Assembly (NCBI RefSeq): GCF_030717945.1
Contig: NZ_JAVAIM010000001.1
Span: 805,131 to 869,130 of the forward strand
Source: Qipengyuania profundimaris
Lineage (GTDB): Bacteria; Pseudomonadota; Alphaproteobacteria; Sphingomonadales; Sphingomonadaceae
Reading direction: 5' to 3'
Length of the DNA stretch: 64,000 bases
Each line of letters starts with the position of its first letter. The first letter of the stretch is position 1. Of the stretch, positions 30,711 through 39,903 are shown piece by piece. The position numbers were made by a program, and so were the translations under genes. The notes beneath the pieces are model-generated. The model was not told the DNA's origin. It made no database searches and saw nothing but the letters and a program-made list of their open reading frames with translations.

Positions 30711-31055
30711 ATGAAGGCGACGATCTGGCACAACCCGAAATGCGGCACGTCGCGCAAGACGCTCACGATTCTGGAAAACTTGTCCAAGGTCGACGTGACC
30801 GTGGTCGAATATCTCAAGGATCCGCCGACGAAGGACAAGCTGGCGCAGCTCTATCGCGATGCGGGAATTTCTCCGGCGCAGGGCTTGCGGATGCGAGGGA
30901 CCGACGCGGCGGACCGCGGCCTGCCCGATGCCGACGACGACACGATTCTCGAGGCAATGGTTGCCGACCCCATCCTGATCGAACGTCCGCTGGTTGAAAC
31001 CGACAAGGGCGCGCGCCTGTGCAGGCCGCAGGATACCGTGCTGGAAATCCTCTAA
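30711..31055 (+). CDS. arsC: ArsC family protein (glutaredoxin-type arsenate reductase)
   Basis: 114-aa thioredoxin-fold protein. The active-site HNPKCGTSRKTL places the catalytic Cys at position 11, as in the Escherichia coli ArsC that reduces arsenate with glutaredoxin and glutathione. The family Arg-containing stretches (LRMRG, and RPLVETDKGARLCRP near 90-104) are also present. Related ArsC/Spx/YffB proteins share the fold, and no arsenite exporter or ArsR regulator lies next to it, so arsenate reduction is not certain. Its stop overlaps the end of the convergent MFS gene by 4 bp. An upstream pair of Fur-like sites could affect it. Confidence 0.85.
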   Translation: MKATIWHNPKCGTSRKTLTILENLSKVDVTVVEYLKDPPTKDKLAQLYRDAGISPAQGLRMRGTDAADRGLPDADDDTILEAMVADPILIERPLVETDKGARLCRPQDTVLEIL

Positions 31056-32416
31056 CTTCTATCTTTGGTCAGCGCACTGTCGCGCTGGAGGCTGACCCAG
31101 CCATAGGCGAAGACGATGGCGCATAGCGCCACGATCAGGCCGAAGCCGAGCCAGTCGGAATGGCCATAGAGCCAGACACCTAGGGCAGGAGCATAGATGA
31201 AGCTCGCGCCCGCGACCGAGGCGGTCACGCCGGAGGCCTGGCCCTGCTCGGCGCGGGTGACGGCAAGCGATGTGCCCGCAGTCGTGCCTGGGCGGAACAG
31301 GCCGAAGCCGAGCGAGGCGATGGCATAGGCCAGCGCGATCGAATGGAGATCGTCCGCCACGCCGAGGAAGGCGACCCCGAAAGCCGCCACTGCAATGCCG
31401 GAGAGCGTGGCGGCGCGAGGGCCTAAATCGAAGCGCGGGATCAGTCCCCATTGCGCAAGGAGTGTGGCGATCGCTCCGGCCATCAACACCAGCCCGACAG
31501 GACCGGCGCCCTCTGCGGGCGTGTCCCGGAGGCCGAGGCGGTCGAGCACGAGGAAGCCCGAGATACCCAGCACCATCGCCTGCGCATGCCCGCCCAGCAG
31601 GCCCGCTACGACCCAGGGCCGAAGCCGTGTTTCGAACCAGCGCAGCTTGTGCGGTTCGACGGCCTCCTCGTCCTCGTCATCGGCATCGTCGTCGCTGCCG
31701 GAAACTTCCGATGTCGGGCTGCCGGAATAGGGTGCGTCATAGGCCTTGCCGCGCGCGGGGAACTGCGGCGTGTCGTTCGGCAGCCGCAGGCGCAAGGCAA
31801 CCAGTGCCAGGATGCCGATCAACGAAAAGATCAGGAACGGGCCGGTCAACCCGACAAAGGGCAGCACCATCAGCGGGGCGAGCGCCGGGCCGATCACCGT
31901 GCCGAGCCCGAAGCTGGAGGCGATCAGCGAAAGCGCCTGCGTGCGCTCGGATCGCGGCGTGCGCGCGGCGACATAGGCTTGCACCGCGGGCGGAGCCGCA
32001 CTGCCGAAACCGCCGTAAAGGCTCCGTGCGACCGCGAACAGCAGCAGCGCCCAGAAGGCGGTGAGATAGCCCGACAGGCCGAGCCACAGCATTGCGCCGC
32101 AGAGCGAGAAACTGGCGATGAAGCCGGTCAGCCCCAGCGCCATCATCGCCTTGCGCCCGCGCCGGTCTGAGCGTTCGGCCCAGAACGGGGCGCAGATGAC
32201 CCACAGCAGCGCAGACCAGCTGTAGGCGAGGCTGATCCACACGTCGTCGATCTGCAGCGCCGTGCCGATCGAGGGCATGACCGATTGCATCGCCGTATTG
32301 CCCGCTGCCGTGACCAGCATGACGGTGAACAGCAGCGTCATCCGCTCGCGCGAGATGGCCCGCGGCATGGCGGGCTTGGCGGGCGCTACGGATTTGGCGG
32401 GATCGACATCGGCCAT
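31052..32416 (-). CDS. Major facilitator superfamily transporter
   Basis: 454-aa carrier with twelve membrane helices in two six-helix halves. The MFS loop-2 motif is visible as FWAERSDRRGRKAMMALG (about 78-95). A hydrophilic acidic linker (about 215-245, SGSDDDADDEDEE) separates the halves. This resembles drug/H+ antiporter (MFS-1, TetA-like) carriers, which export small molecules with proton influx, but the substrate is unknown. It is convergent with the arsC-like gene and divergent from the methyltransferase gene. Confidence 0.88.
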   Translation of the reverse strand: MADVDPAKSVAPAKPAMPRAISRERMTLLFTVMLVTAAGNTAMQSVMPSIGTALQIDDVWISLAYSWSALLWVICAPFWAERSDRRGRKAMMALGLTGFIASFSLCGAMLWLGLSGYLTAFWALLLFAVARSLYGGFGSAAPPAVQAYVAARTPRSERTQALSLIASSFGLGTVIGPALAPLMVLPFVGLTGPFLIFSLIGILALVALRLRLPNDTPQFPARGKAYDAPYSGSPTSEVSGSDDDADDEDEEAVEPHKLRWFETRLRPWVVAGLLGGHAQAMVLGISGFLVLDRLGLRDTPAEGAGPVGLVLMAGAIATLLAQWGLIPRFDLGPRAATLSGIAVAAFGVAFLGVADDLHSIALAYAIASLGFGLFRPGTTAGTSLAVTRAEQGQASGVTASVAGASFIYAPALGVWLYGHSDWLGFGLIVALCAIVFAYGWVSLQRDSALTKDRS

Positions 32417-32530
32417 GAATGTGCTGCGCTAGGCCCAGTCTCGCCAGCTTGCAACGGGACATGCGCTTGCAATGCCACTGCCGCGCTGCCAGAGCCGGGG
32501 ATGTGTTTTCGAGGTCGCTAAGGAAGTCAA

Positions 32531-33166
32531 TTGTCGTCCGATAACAGTGTAGGCGCAATCCACCGCCCGTCGCTCCGCCGCAAGGCCGCGCGCTTCTTCG
32601 GTCAGTTCGGCGTGTTCTTCCGCGGATTCCTCGAAGAACCGAAGATGGTCGGCTCGATCATCCCTTCCTCGCGCTTTACCATCGCCAAGATGCTCGCCCC
32701 GGTCAAATGGGACGAATGCAAGGTCTTCGTCGAATACGGGCCCGGCGTCGGCACCTTCTGCCAGCCGGTGCTGGACCGATTGCCGCGCGATGGCATGCTG
32801 ATCGTGATCGATACCAACCCGCTCTATATCGACTATCTCAAGAAGCATTTTCGCGACAGCCGCTTCCACGCGGTCCACGGCTCGGCTGCCAATGTCGAGG
32901 ATATCGTCAAGGCGCACGGCGCGGACCACGCCGATTACGTGCTGTCCGGCCTGCCGTTCTCGACCCTGCCGGACGGCGTGGGACCGGCGATCGCCGAGGC
33001 GACCTATCGCATCATCCGGCCCGGCGGCGCGTTCCTGGTCTACCAGTTTTCGGCCAAGGCACGCGATTACATGGCCAGGCATTTCGAGCGGATCGAGAGC
33101 GGGTTCGAGCCGCTGAACGTGCTCCCCTGCCAGCTTTTCTGGGGCTGGAAAGAACCGAAAGGCTGA
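32531..33166 (+). CDS. PmtA-like phospholipid N-methyltransferase
   Basis: 211-aa class I SAM-dependent methyltransferase. SAM motif I reads VEYGPGVGTF (about 65-74), and the Pmt-type post-I motif SGLPFSTLP (about 139-147) is close to that of rRNA adenine dimethylase relatives and of the bacterial phosphatidylethanolamine N-methyltransferases (COG3963). It could methylate phosphatidylethanolamine; another small or lipid substrate is possible. The start is TTG 32531, since the first in-frame ATG comes 38 codons later, after conserved sequence; AGGAAG stands 5 nt upstream. It is 8 bp from the convergent end of a membrane-protein gene. Confidence 0.85.
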   Translation: MSSDNSVGAIHRPSLRRKAARFFGQFGVFFRGFLEEPKMVGSIIPSSRFTIAKMLAPVKWDECKVFVEYGPGVGTFCQPVLDRLPRDGMLIVIDTNPLYIDYLKKHFRDSRFHAVHGSAANVEDIVKAHGADHADYVLSGLPFSTLPDGVGPAIAEATYRIIRPGGAFLVYQFSAKARDYMARHFERIESGFEPLNVLPCQLFWGWKEPKG

Positions 33167-33173
33167 CCGCGTC

Positions 33174-34001
33174 TCAGGCGGTCGGCGGCACGCTCGGCCC
33201 GGAGCGCTCCAGCCGTCGGAACTGGCGATGCACGGCTGCCAGCACGCTGGTGGCCAGCACGACCACGGCCGTGACTGCCGCCGCCGTGGCGATGGAATTG
33301 CCGATCTCCGCCACCGTCGGCCCGCCGATGGACAGCACCAGCCCGACCACCAGCAAAGCCACGATCAGCGCGACGAATGCGCCGACGGCAAGCAACAGGT
33401 AGAAGGCCAGCAGGCGCCCACCCTGTCCCTTGGTCATCGCCCAAGATCCCGTTAGCGCGCGGATCGGGTTCTTCTCCCCGTCCACCGCCACGAGCGGCAG
33501 GACAAGCGAGAGACGCGTAAAGAGGTAGAGCGCGAGGCCGAAAGCGAACAGCGTTGCGACGAAGGCAAGGGCACCAAGTCCGGTCAGGCTGGCGAGCGAG
33601 ACGATCAGCAGCACGATGAAGTTGATCGCGAGCGACTGGAGGATCAGGGCCAGCCATGCGGGAAGGATCGCCTTGCCGCCGATCCCGATGGCCTCGCCCA
33701 CGGTCGGACTCGCGCGGCGGCCGATCAACGCGAGCATCGATAGCTGGCCGATGGTAGCCACCACCGCGATAATCGCGAAGATCCACCAGGTCTTGGCGTA
33801 GAACGCATTCATCGCTTGCATCGCCATCTCGAAGCTCGCCCCATCGGGCAGGTCCGGCCGCTCCGCCACGGCGGGCAGCAGCAGCATTGCCACCGCATAG
33901 GGCAGGAATACGAAGATGCCCGAGATCGCGAAGAGCAGACCCGAGTTTTCACGGGCGAGGCGCACGGCATCGCGCCATGCGGTGTCGAGGTCGAATTTCA
34001 T
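33174..34001 (-). CDS. Conserved membrane protein of unknown function
   Basis: 275-aa protein with about six membrane helices, starting [21 protein letters not shown]. Its N-terminal amphipathic segment, then paired helices, resemble proteins of the GPDPase_memb/DUF975 type found across sphingomonads, but no residue motif gives a function. I placed the start at ATG 34001 (AAGGGA upstream); ATG 34016 would add five residues, and the frame stays open much further upstream across lipB without protein character. It is divergent from lipB with a 57-bp gap that must hold both promoters. Confidence 0.75.
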   Translation of the reverse strand: MKFDLDTAWRDAVRLARENSGLLFAISGIFVFLPYAVAMLLLPAVAERPDLPDGASFEMAMQAMNAFYAKTWWIFAIIAVVATIGQLSMLALIGRRASPTVGEAIGIGGKAILPAWLALILQSLAINFIVLLIVSLASLTGLGALAFVATLFAFGLALYLFTRLSLVLPLVAVDGEKNPIRALTGSWAMTKGQGGRLLAFYLLLAVGAFVALIVALLVVGLVLSIGGPTVAEIGNSIATAAAVTAVVVLATSVLAAVHRQFRRLERSGPSVPPTA

Positions 34002-34058
34002 GCGATCCCTTGTCATCGCCTCTTGATAAGCGCGTCGGCAGTCGCCACGCAATCGCCG

Positions 34059-34730
34059 ATGTCCCAATCGCCCCCCGAAACCGTCGAATGGCGTGCCGAA
34101 AGCGACCAAATCGCCTATCGCGACGCGCTCGCGGCGATGGACGCGCGCAATCGCGCGATCGGCGAAGGCGAGGCGAGCGAGCTGGTCTGGCTGCTCGAAC
34201 ACCCACCGGTCTATACGGCAGGGACCAGCGCCGACGGGGCAGAACTGCTCGATCCGCGTTTCGAAGTGGTCGAGGCGGGGCGTGGCGGGCGCTACACCTA
34301 TCACGGGCCGGGCCAGCGGATCGGCTACGTCCTGCTCGATCTGAAAGAGCGCGGGCGCGACGTGCGCTGCTTCGTCCATTCGCTGGAAGGCTGGGTGATC
34401 GCGACGCTGGCCGACATCGGCGTCGAAAGCTGGCGCGCCGAAGGCCGCATCGGCATCTGGACACGTGATATCGACGGGCGCGAGGCTAAGATCGGCGCGA
34501 TCGGCGTGCGCGTGCGGCGCTGGGTGACGATGCACGGCTTCTCGGTCAATCTCGCGCCGGACCTCACGCATTTCACCGGCATCGTCCCTTGCGGGATCGA
34601 CGAATTCGGCGTCACCAGCCTCGAAAGGCTCGGGATCGAGCTTGCGCCGGAGGCCTTCGATGCGGCATTGCACGCGCGGGTGGGCGATTTTCTCGCCGCG
34701 CTGGATGGAAAGGACTGTGCACTCCCATGA
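34059..34730 (+). CDS. lipB: Lipoyl(octanoyl) transferase LipB
   Basis: 223-aa enzyme that moves the octanoyl group from acyl carrier protein to lipoyl domains, the first step of lipoate synthesis. The signatures [18 protein letters not shown] (about 85-102), the catalytic Lys of [10 protein letters not shown] and Cys of [14 protein letters not shown] are present. I use ATG 34059; longer versions would begin inside the divergent gene's region. The last four bases overlap the start of the lipoprotein gene by ATGA. Confidence 0.95.
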   Translation: MSQSPPETVEWRAESDQIAYRDALAAMDARNRAIGEGEASELVWLLEHPPVYTAGTSADGAELLDPRFEVVEAGRGGRYTYHGPGQRIGYVLLDLKERGRDVRCFVHSLEGWVIATLADIGVESWRAEGRIGIWTRDIDGREAKIGAIGVRVRRWVTMHGFSVNLAPDLTHFTGIVPCGIDEFGVTSLERLGIELAPEAFDAALHARVGDFLAALDGKDCALP

Positions 34731-35047
34731 CCCGAGGTTTTCCGCTTGTCCTGGCGTGCGCGCTCGGGCTGGCCGCATGTGGCGACGATGCCGCCGACGC
34801 CTCGGCAGAGGGCGACGAGCGCGGAGCGCGCGGCGAGGTGCTGGGCGGCACGATCAGCGACGACATGATCCCGCTCGACCAGTTGCAATCGCAATCCGCG
34901 CCGCAGAACCCGGATCTGGACAGTGGCGATGGTTCGGGCTCCGATACCTCGCAGGAGCCGGCTGCCGACGCGCCAACCGAAAGCGCGGCGGAAGCCGAAG
35001 CCCCCGCCGCGCCACAAGAGTCCGAAGAAGACCTTGGCGAAGAATAG
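34727..35047 (+). CDS. Small acidic lipoprotein of unknown function
   Basis: 106-aa protein with a lipoprotein signal: hydrophobic [11 protein letters not shown] with lipobox Cys18, then an acidic Asp/Glu/Ala/Ser-rich low-complexity chain with no recognised domain. After processing it would be anchored in the outer or inner membrane. Its ATG lies in the lipB stop (ATGA), so it is translated with lipB. It ends 4 bp before the end of the convergent Old Yellow Enzyme gene. Function unknown. Confidence 0.75.
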   Translation: MTRGFPLVLACALGLAACGDDAADASAEGDERGARGEVLGGTISDDMIPLDQLQSQSAPQNPDLDSGDGSGSDTSQEPAADAPTESAAEAEAPAAPQESEEDLGEE

Positions 35048-35050
35048 GCG

Positions 35051-36157
35051 CTATTCCGCCGCTTCGGCCCCGGCCAGCGTCGGATAATCGACATAGCCTT
35101 CCGGCCCCTGGCCGTACCAGCTGCGCGGCACATCGACGTTCGGTGCGATCTCGGCCCCGATGCTGAAGCGTTCGGGCAGGTCGGGGTTGGAGATGAAATC
35201 GCGGCCCCAGCTGACGGCGTCGGCGCGTCCGGCATCGATATCGGCCACCGCCTCTTCAGGCGAATAGTCGCTGTTGAGCACCAGCGGGCCGGTGTAGAGT
35301 TGGCGGATGAGCGGGCTCTGCTTCGGCACGTCGGTCGATCCGAAGGTGCCTTCAGGTCCCGGCTCGCGCAGCTCGACGAAGGCGAGGCCCAGCGCTTCGC
35401 AAACCTTGGCCGCTTCGCCGAAGGTCGTGGCCGGATCGCTATCGTCGCAGCCTTGCGTTTCGCCATTGGGTGACAGGCGCACACCCACGCGATCCGCGCC
35501 CCAGGCATCCACCAGCGCGGTCAGCACTTCCTTAAGGAACCGCGCGCGGTTTTCGGCGCTGCCGCCATATTCGTCCTCGCGCAGGTTGGTGCTGTCGCGC
35601 AGGAACTGGTCCACCAGATAGCCATTCGCCCCGTGCAGCTGGACGCCGTCGAAGCCCGCCTTCTTCGCGTTCTCCGCAGCGTGGCGATAGTCTTCGACGA
35701 TGCGCTTGATATCGTCGGTCGTCGCTGCGCGCGCCTGTTCGTAATCCTTGCGGCCTTCGAACGTATGCGCATGGCCCGGCGCAGTGGTCGCGCTGGCGGA
35801 GACCGGCGGATTGCCGCCAAGGAACAGCGGATGGACGAGGCGGCCCATGTGCCACATTTGCAGCACGATCAGCCCGCCTTCGGCATGGACCGCGTCGGTT
35901 ACCAGTTTCCAGCCTTCGACCTGCTCATCGCTCCAGATACCGGGCGCTGCCGGCCAGCCGAGGCCTTCCACGCTGATGCCAGTCGCTTCGGAGATGATCA
36001 AGCCAGCGCCCGCGCGCTGGCGGTAATAGGTCGCCATCATCTCGTTGGGGACCGAACCGGGCTGGGTGGAGCGCCCGCGAGTGAGCGGGGCCATGAAAAT
36101 ACGGTTCCTCGCCTTCAGGCTGCCCATGGTCAGCGGCTGGAAGAGTGTTTCGTGCAT
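35051..36157 (-). CDS. Old Yellow Enzyme family alkene reductase
   Basis: 368-aa FMN-dependent NADPH reductase of the OYE/NemA/xenobiotic reductase group, which reduces activated C=C bonds (and nitro compounds in some members). The N-terminal LFQPLTMGSLKARNRIFMAPLTRGRS, the substrate- and FMN-binding HGANGYLVDQFL (about 180-191) and the FLKEVLTALVDAWG segment of the TIM barrel are present. The start at ATG 36157 follows an AGGAA; the frame is open 66 bp further. It is divergent from the EamA transporter with a 53-bp gap. Confidence 0.92.
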   Translation of the reverse strand: MHETLFQPLTMGSLKARNRIFMAPLTRGRSTQPGSVPNEMMATYYRQRAGAGLIISEATGISVEGLGWPAAPGIWSDEQVEGWKLVTDAVHAEGGLIVLQMWHMGRLVHPLFLGGNPPVSASATTAPGHAHTFEGRKDYEQARAATTDDIKRIVEDYRHAAENAKKAGFDGVQLHGANGYLVDQFLRDSTNLREDEYGGSAENRARFLKEVLTALVDAWGADRVGVRLSPNGETQGCDDSDPATTFGEAAKVCEALGLAFVELREPGPEGTFGSTDVPKQSPLIRQLYTGPLVLNSDYSPEEAVADIDAGRADAVSWGRDFISNPDLPERFSIGAEIAPNVDVPRSWYGQGPEGYVDYPTLAGAEAAE

Positions 36158-36210
36158 GCGGCCAATTCCTTTTTGCTGGCGCGTGATGGGCATTGAGCTA
36201 GGTCGCGGGC

Positions 36211-37119
36211 ATGAAGCGCGCAACCGTCACGGCCGACAAGAATGGCTATCAGCCCGGCGCATGGCACTTTGCCGCGCTGATCGCGGGCAATGCCGCGCTG
36301 GCCCTCGGGCCCTGGCTGGTGCGGCTGGCCGATACCGGACCGGTTTCCGCTGCATTCTGGCGGCTCGTGCTGGCGCTTCCGCTGATGGCCCTGCTCGCAT
36401 GGCGCGCTCGCGGGAAGGCTCCGCTAGACTGGCGCTTGGCCGCGCTGTGCCTGGTGGCGGGCACATTCTTTGCCATCGATCTCGCCAGCTGGCATATCGG
36501 GATAGAACAGACGCGGCTCGCGAATGCGACGCTGTTCGGCAATTCGGGCAGCGTCATCCTGATGGTCTGGGGGCTGGTGGCTGCCCGCCGCGCGCCTTCG
36601 GGGCGCGAAGGGGCTGGCGTGCTTGCTGCGCTGGTTGGTGCCGCGATCCTGCTCGGACGCAGTCTCGAGATTTCGACTGCGACCTTTGTGGGCGATTTGT
36701 TCTGCCTCGCCGCCGGCATTTTCTATGCCTTCTATCTTTTGCCCGCGCAGAAAGCTCGTGCGACGCTGAACCCGTGGCTGGTGCTAGTCCTGGTCGGCCT
36801 TGCCGCGTCCCCGCTGCTGCTCGGCATGGCGGTACTGGCAGGCGAGCCGATCCTGCCGGGATCGGCGGGCTGGACGCCGGTGTTGCTGCTGGCCTTTTCC
36901 AGCCAAATCGTCGGGCAGGGGCTGCTGGTATTCTCGCTTCGCCATTTCCCGCCGCTCATTATCGGCATGGCCCTGCTGACCCAGCCGGCGCTTGCAGGTC
37001 TGGTCGGCTGGCTCGCGTTTGGCGAACTGCTCGTGCCGCTGGATATCCTCGGCATGGCACTCGTCGGCGCCGCGCTGGTGCTCGCGAAAACGCCCGCGAA
37101 AGTCGGGCAAGTGCGCTAG
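36211..37119 (+). CDS. EamA family transporter (DMT superfamily)
   Basis: 302-aa inner-membrane protein with ten predicted helices in two EamA repeats (about 18-150 and 155-295), the usual size and layout of the drug/metabolite transporter family. It probably exports or imports a small metabolite; the substrate is not evident. It is divergent from the alkene-reductase gene and convergent with the DUF2254 gene, ending 4 bp from it. Confidence 0.9.
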   Translation: MKRATVTADKNGYQPGAWHFAALIAGNAALALGPWLVRLADTGPVSAAFWRLVLALPLMALLAWRARGKAPLDWRLAALCLVAGTFFAIDLASWHIGIEQTRLANATLFGNSGSVILMVWGLVAARRAPSGREGAGVLAALVGAAILLGRSLEISTATFVGDLFCLAAGIFYAFYLLPAQKARATLNPWLVLVLVGLAASPLLLGMAVLAGEPILPGSAGWTPVLLLAFSSQIVGQGLLVFSLRHFPPLIIGMALLTQPALAGLVGWLAFGELLVPLDILGMALVGAALVLAKTPAKVGQVR

Positions 37120-37123
37120 CCGC

Positions 37124-38440
37124 TTACCAGAAGGTCTTATTGAACTCGGTCACGTGAGTCTCGAACCGTTCGAGGTCCGGGCCCACGAGCGCCAGCCGCG
37201 CCTGTGCCGCAAGCCGTTCAGCCTCCTGTTTGAGCAGGGCCTGCCGTCCTTCGTCGCCGATCGGCACGGCGGCATGGGCAAGCGTGTCCAGCATGACTTC
37301 CGCCGCCAGCGGCGACGTCGCAACGCCACTGCGGATCGCGCCGAAACCGCGCTTTACGTAGTGCGCGAAATCGTCGGGCAGGGGGATGACGGGACACCCA
37401 TCCTCGTCGTCTCCGCAGATATGCTTGCGTAGATCCCGCCGGCCGATCTCGGCAGTTGCCGCGCCGAGCCAGTGCAGCGCGGTGATGGCGGTGAACGGGT
37501 CGTTGATGCCGGGCGATAATGCGCGCAGGCCGATCTCGACCAGCTCGTCGATCAGGAACTGCGGATCCTGCTCCGGCGTGCGCGTAGCGCCAAGCGTGAA
37601 GCTTTCGCGGACACGGTCCTCGACCTTGTCCGGGTCGCAGCCGTCGACTTCTACCAACACCATCTTGGGATGCACGAAGTCGCCAGTGCGGACCCTCAGC
37701 GAGAAAGTGCAGCCTGAGTCTTTCCCGATGGCCGCAAGATCGGAGAAATCGATCATCTGTACATAGCCGGTTTTCCAAGCCTCCAGCGGTTCGCCGCCCT
37801 TCGGCTCGACGGGATCGGTAAACTCGTCTTCGACCGGATAGGTATCCTTGATGGTTTCCAGCAGCCGCTCCCCGATACCCTTCAGCACCTTGTTGATGCG
37901 AATGCTGGACGGGATGTGGTTGAGGAAGAAAACGAGCACCGCCACGCAGAGCGCCATCAAGAAATAGGCGACCAGCAGCGACAGTTGCGGTGTGAAGCCG
38001 GGCAGGGCGGTGGCCCCGGCCGTTTCGATCGAGGCCGGTGTTTCGTCTTCGCCCCGCACCGCGCGCAGCACGATCAGCGCATAGACGAAGCTGCCGATGA
38101 AGGTCGCGAGGCTCAGCTGGTTGCCGCGATCTTCCATGAAATTGGTCAGCAGGCGCGGGCCGTAATTGCCGCTGGCATAGGCGACGGCGGCAATCGTGAT
38201 GGAAAAGACGGTCGAGGCCACACCGATCATGCTGCCCGCCATCACGCTCAGCATGGTGGAGGCGCCATCGGGACGCGCGGGGATGATCCAGCTTATATCG
38301 TTGAGGAATTCGGCAAAACCCAGCCGGTCGATCGTGACCATCGCGAAGGCGAGGATCGCGGCGAGAATGGAAAACAGCGCCGGATAGAACCAATAATTGG
38401 CGTTCAGTCGCGACCAGAAGAAGCGGATTTCTGCAGTCAT
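37124..38440 (-). CDS. DUF2254 membrane protein (second of a pair)
   Basis: 438-aa predicted inner-membrane protein of the DUF2254 family. Four helices lie in the first 160 or so residues (for example YWFYPALFSILAAILAFAM and VMAGSMIGVASTVFSITIAA), followed by a long soluble part that includes ALSPGINDPFTAITALHWLG, the signature of this family. Function is not known. The start at ATG 38440 overlaps the stop of the other DUF2254 gene (ATGA), so they are coupled. Confidence 0.85.
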   Translation of the reverse strand: MTAEIRFFWSRLNANYWFYPALFSILAAILAFAMVTIDRLGFAEFLNDISWIIPARPDGASTMLSVMAGSMIGVASTVFSITIAAVAYASGNYGPRLLTNFMEDRGNQLSLATFIGSFVYALIVLRAVRGEDETPASIETAGATALPGFTPQLSLLVAYFLMALCVAVLVFFLNHIPSSIRINKVLKGIGERLLETIKDTYPVEDEFTDPVEPKGGEPLEAWKTGYVQMIDFSDLAAIGKDSGCTFSLRVRTGDFVHPKMVLVEVDGCDPDKVEDRVRESFTLGATRTPEQDPQFLIDELVEIGLRALSPGINDPFTAITALHWLGAATAEIGRRDLRKHICGDDEDGCPVIPLPDDFAHYVKRGFGAIRSGVATSPLAAEVMLDTLAHAAVPIGDEGRQALLKQEAERLAAQARLALVGPDLERFETHVTEFNKTFW

Positions 38441-39723
38441 TCTTGCCCTTCTGTTCCCGTCTGCTTCGCGAAGCCTTTCGCGAAAGCCTCGCGAAGGTCG
38501 TGGCGGTCTTTGTCGAACTGCGCAACTGCGACGGCATGGTCGCGGAGGTCCTGTGCCAGCTGGCGCAGCATATCGACGAGACCTCCGCTTCCGCCGTTCG
38601 CCTCTTTCCGCTCGGCAATTCGCGCATAGTTGTCGATCATGCGGATGCTGACCGATGGGTACTGGCAGGCAGCCTGCCGGAAAGCGCTGAGCGGGTCGGC
38701 AAACAGGCTCCGGAAATCCTGGCCGATGAGGATCAGCCAATCCTCGCCCGCCAGAGCGGCCACGCGGTCATCGGATATATAGGTACTGGTCTGGCTCTCG
38801 ATGATCGCGGCCAGCTTGTCGGCGCAGGTCAATGCCGTGTAGAAATCGTTGATCGCCGGCGACAGCGCGCGTGCGGCGATCTCGACGATCAGCCGGATGC
38901 GGAAGACGACGCCCTGATTGTCCGACCGATAGGCACCGATCGGGATGAGCCGCTTGATGTCGTGGCCTTCGAGCTTGGCCTCCGAGCTGATGATCCGCTC
39001 GCCCTTCATGACATGCTGCCCCGGCGCGACATGGACGATGACGCGTTTCTGCGAGCCGGAGAACGCCTTGCAAAAGCTCTGGATATCCACGTCCTCGACA
39101 TAGCCTTCGCGCGGTGCGTGGCAGCTATGTGCCAGATTGTCGCCGACAGGTTCGACACCCGTGAGGGACAGGCTGCGGTCCTTGCAATCGTTCGCCAGCC
39201 TGTCGATCGAAGTGTCGACGAACATCGTACGCGCAAGGTCGTGCAGCGACACGGCGAGCATCGCGACATTCACGGCCTGCAGGAACAACACTGTGCCCAC
39301 CAACAGCAGCGGAGTATCCTCCAGCGGCGCTTCCGCGTCGATCGACAGCATCGCGACGAGCGAAACGATAAGGCAGAATGAAAGCCCGGCAATGCTCACT
39401 CGGACGAGGGGCCGCTCTACCCACCGGTCGATCAGCCGCACGCCCAGATTGCCGGCTGCCAAACTCAACACGATGAGCGTGATGGAGAAGTAGAGAGTGA
39501 TGAAAGCGGCGTTGATACCAGCCGCAACGCCCACGAAATCCTTGGCCGTATCGGAGGTCTCGACCGTCGCAAGGTCGCGCGCCAACAGCCAGGCCGTGCC
39601 GCCTTCCCGGTCGAGCCACAGAATGCCGAGGGCCACCGGAATGGCTCCGATCACCGCGCATACTGCCAGCAACCAATAATTCGCGAACAGGCGGTGGGCG
39701 ATCCACCCCGGCAAGCCGGTCAT
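38437..39723 (-). CDS. DUF2254 membrane protein (first of a pair)
   Basis: 428-aa predicted inner-membrane protein, a divergent relative of the next gene. It shares the N-terminal helix block (ANYWLLAVCAVIGAIPVALG, near residue 12-31) and the soluble domain with ALSPAINDFYTALTCADKLA (near 280). Function unknown; the tandem pair suggests they work together or as a heteromer. The start is ATG 39723. It is divergent from the rhodopsin gene across 180 bp. Confidence 0.82.
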   Translation of the reverse strand: MTGLPGWIAHRLFANYWLLAVCAVIGAIPVALGILWLDREGGTAWLLARDLATVETSDTAKDFVGVAAGINAAFITLYFSITLIVLSLAAGNLGVRLIDRWVERPLVRVSIAGLSFCLIVSLVAMLSIDAEAPLEDTPLLLVGTVLFLQAVNVAMLAVSLHDLARTMFVDTSIDRLANDCKDRSLSLTGVEPVGDNLAHSCHAPREGYVEDVDIQSFCKAFSGSQKRVIVHVAPGQHVMKGERIISSEAKLEGHDIKRLIPIGAYRSDNQGVVFRIRLIVEIAARALSPAINDFYTALTCADKLAAIIESQTSTYISDDRVAALAGEDWLILIGQDFRSLFADPLSAFRQAACQYPSVSIRMIDNYARIAERKEANGGSGGLVDMLRQLAQDLRDHAVAVAQFDKDRHDLREAFAKGFAKQTGTEGQE

Positions 39724-39903
39724 GCGAGTTGGTCGAACCAAAATTCTACACCCCAAAACGCCATCGAGAACAAACGGCAGATCGGGAACCTAACGTGCGG
39801 CTCCCCATTTCGTTGCCACGTCCGTTCGCTTCACCGAATGGCGGCTTAGCAGGCGTCGCCGAGGGTGGAACGGACGGTGGACGCAGTCGAGAAAGGACTG
39901 CTT

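Noticed and set aside
34059-34778. N-terminal extension of the membrane-protein frame (33174-34001) across lipB
   Set aside because: The extension has no membrane or domain pattern and lies antisense to lipB. The ATG at 34001 has a ribosome binding site.
37124-38740. Longer start for the DUF2254 gene at 38740
   Set aside because: The part before ATG 38440 is antisense-like arginine-rich sequence in another frame of the neighbouring DUF2254 gene, and 38440 fits the ATGA overlap.
39724-39903. Distinct light-response or CRP-type promoter upstream of the rhodopsin
   Set aside because: No convincing -35/-10 pair or palindrome was seen in this 180-bp gap; only the ribosome binding site AAAGGA before ATG 39904 is clear.
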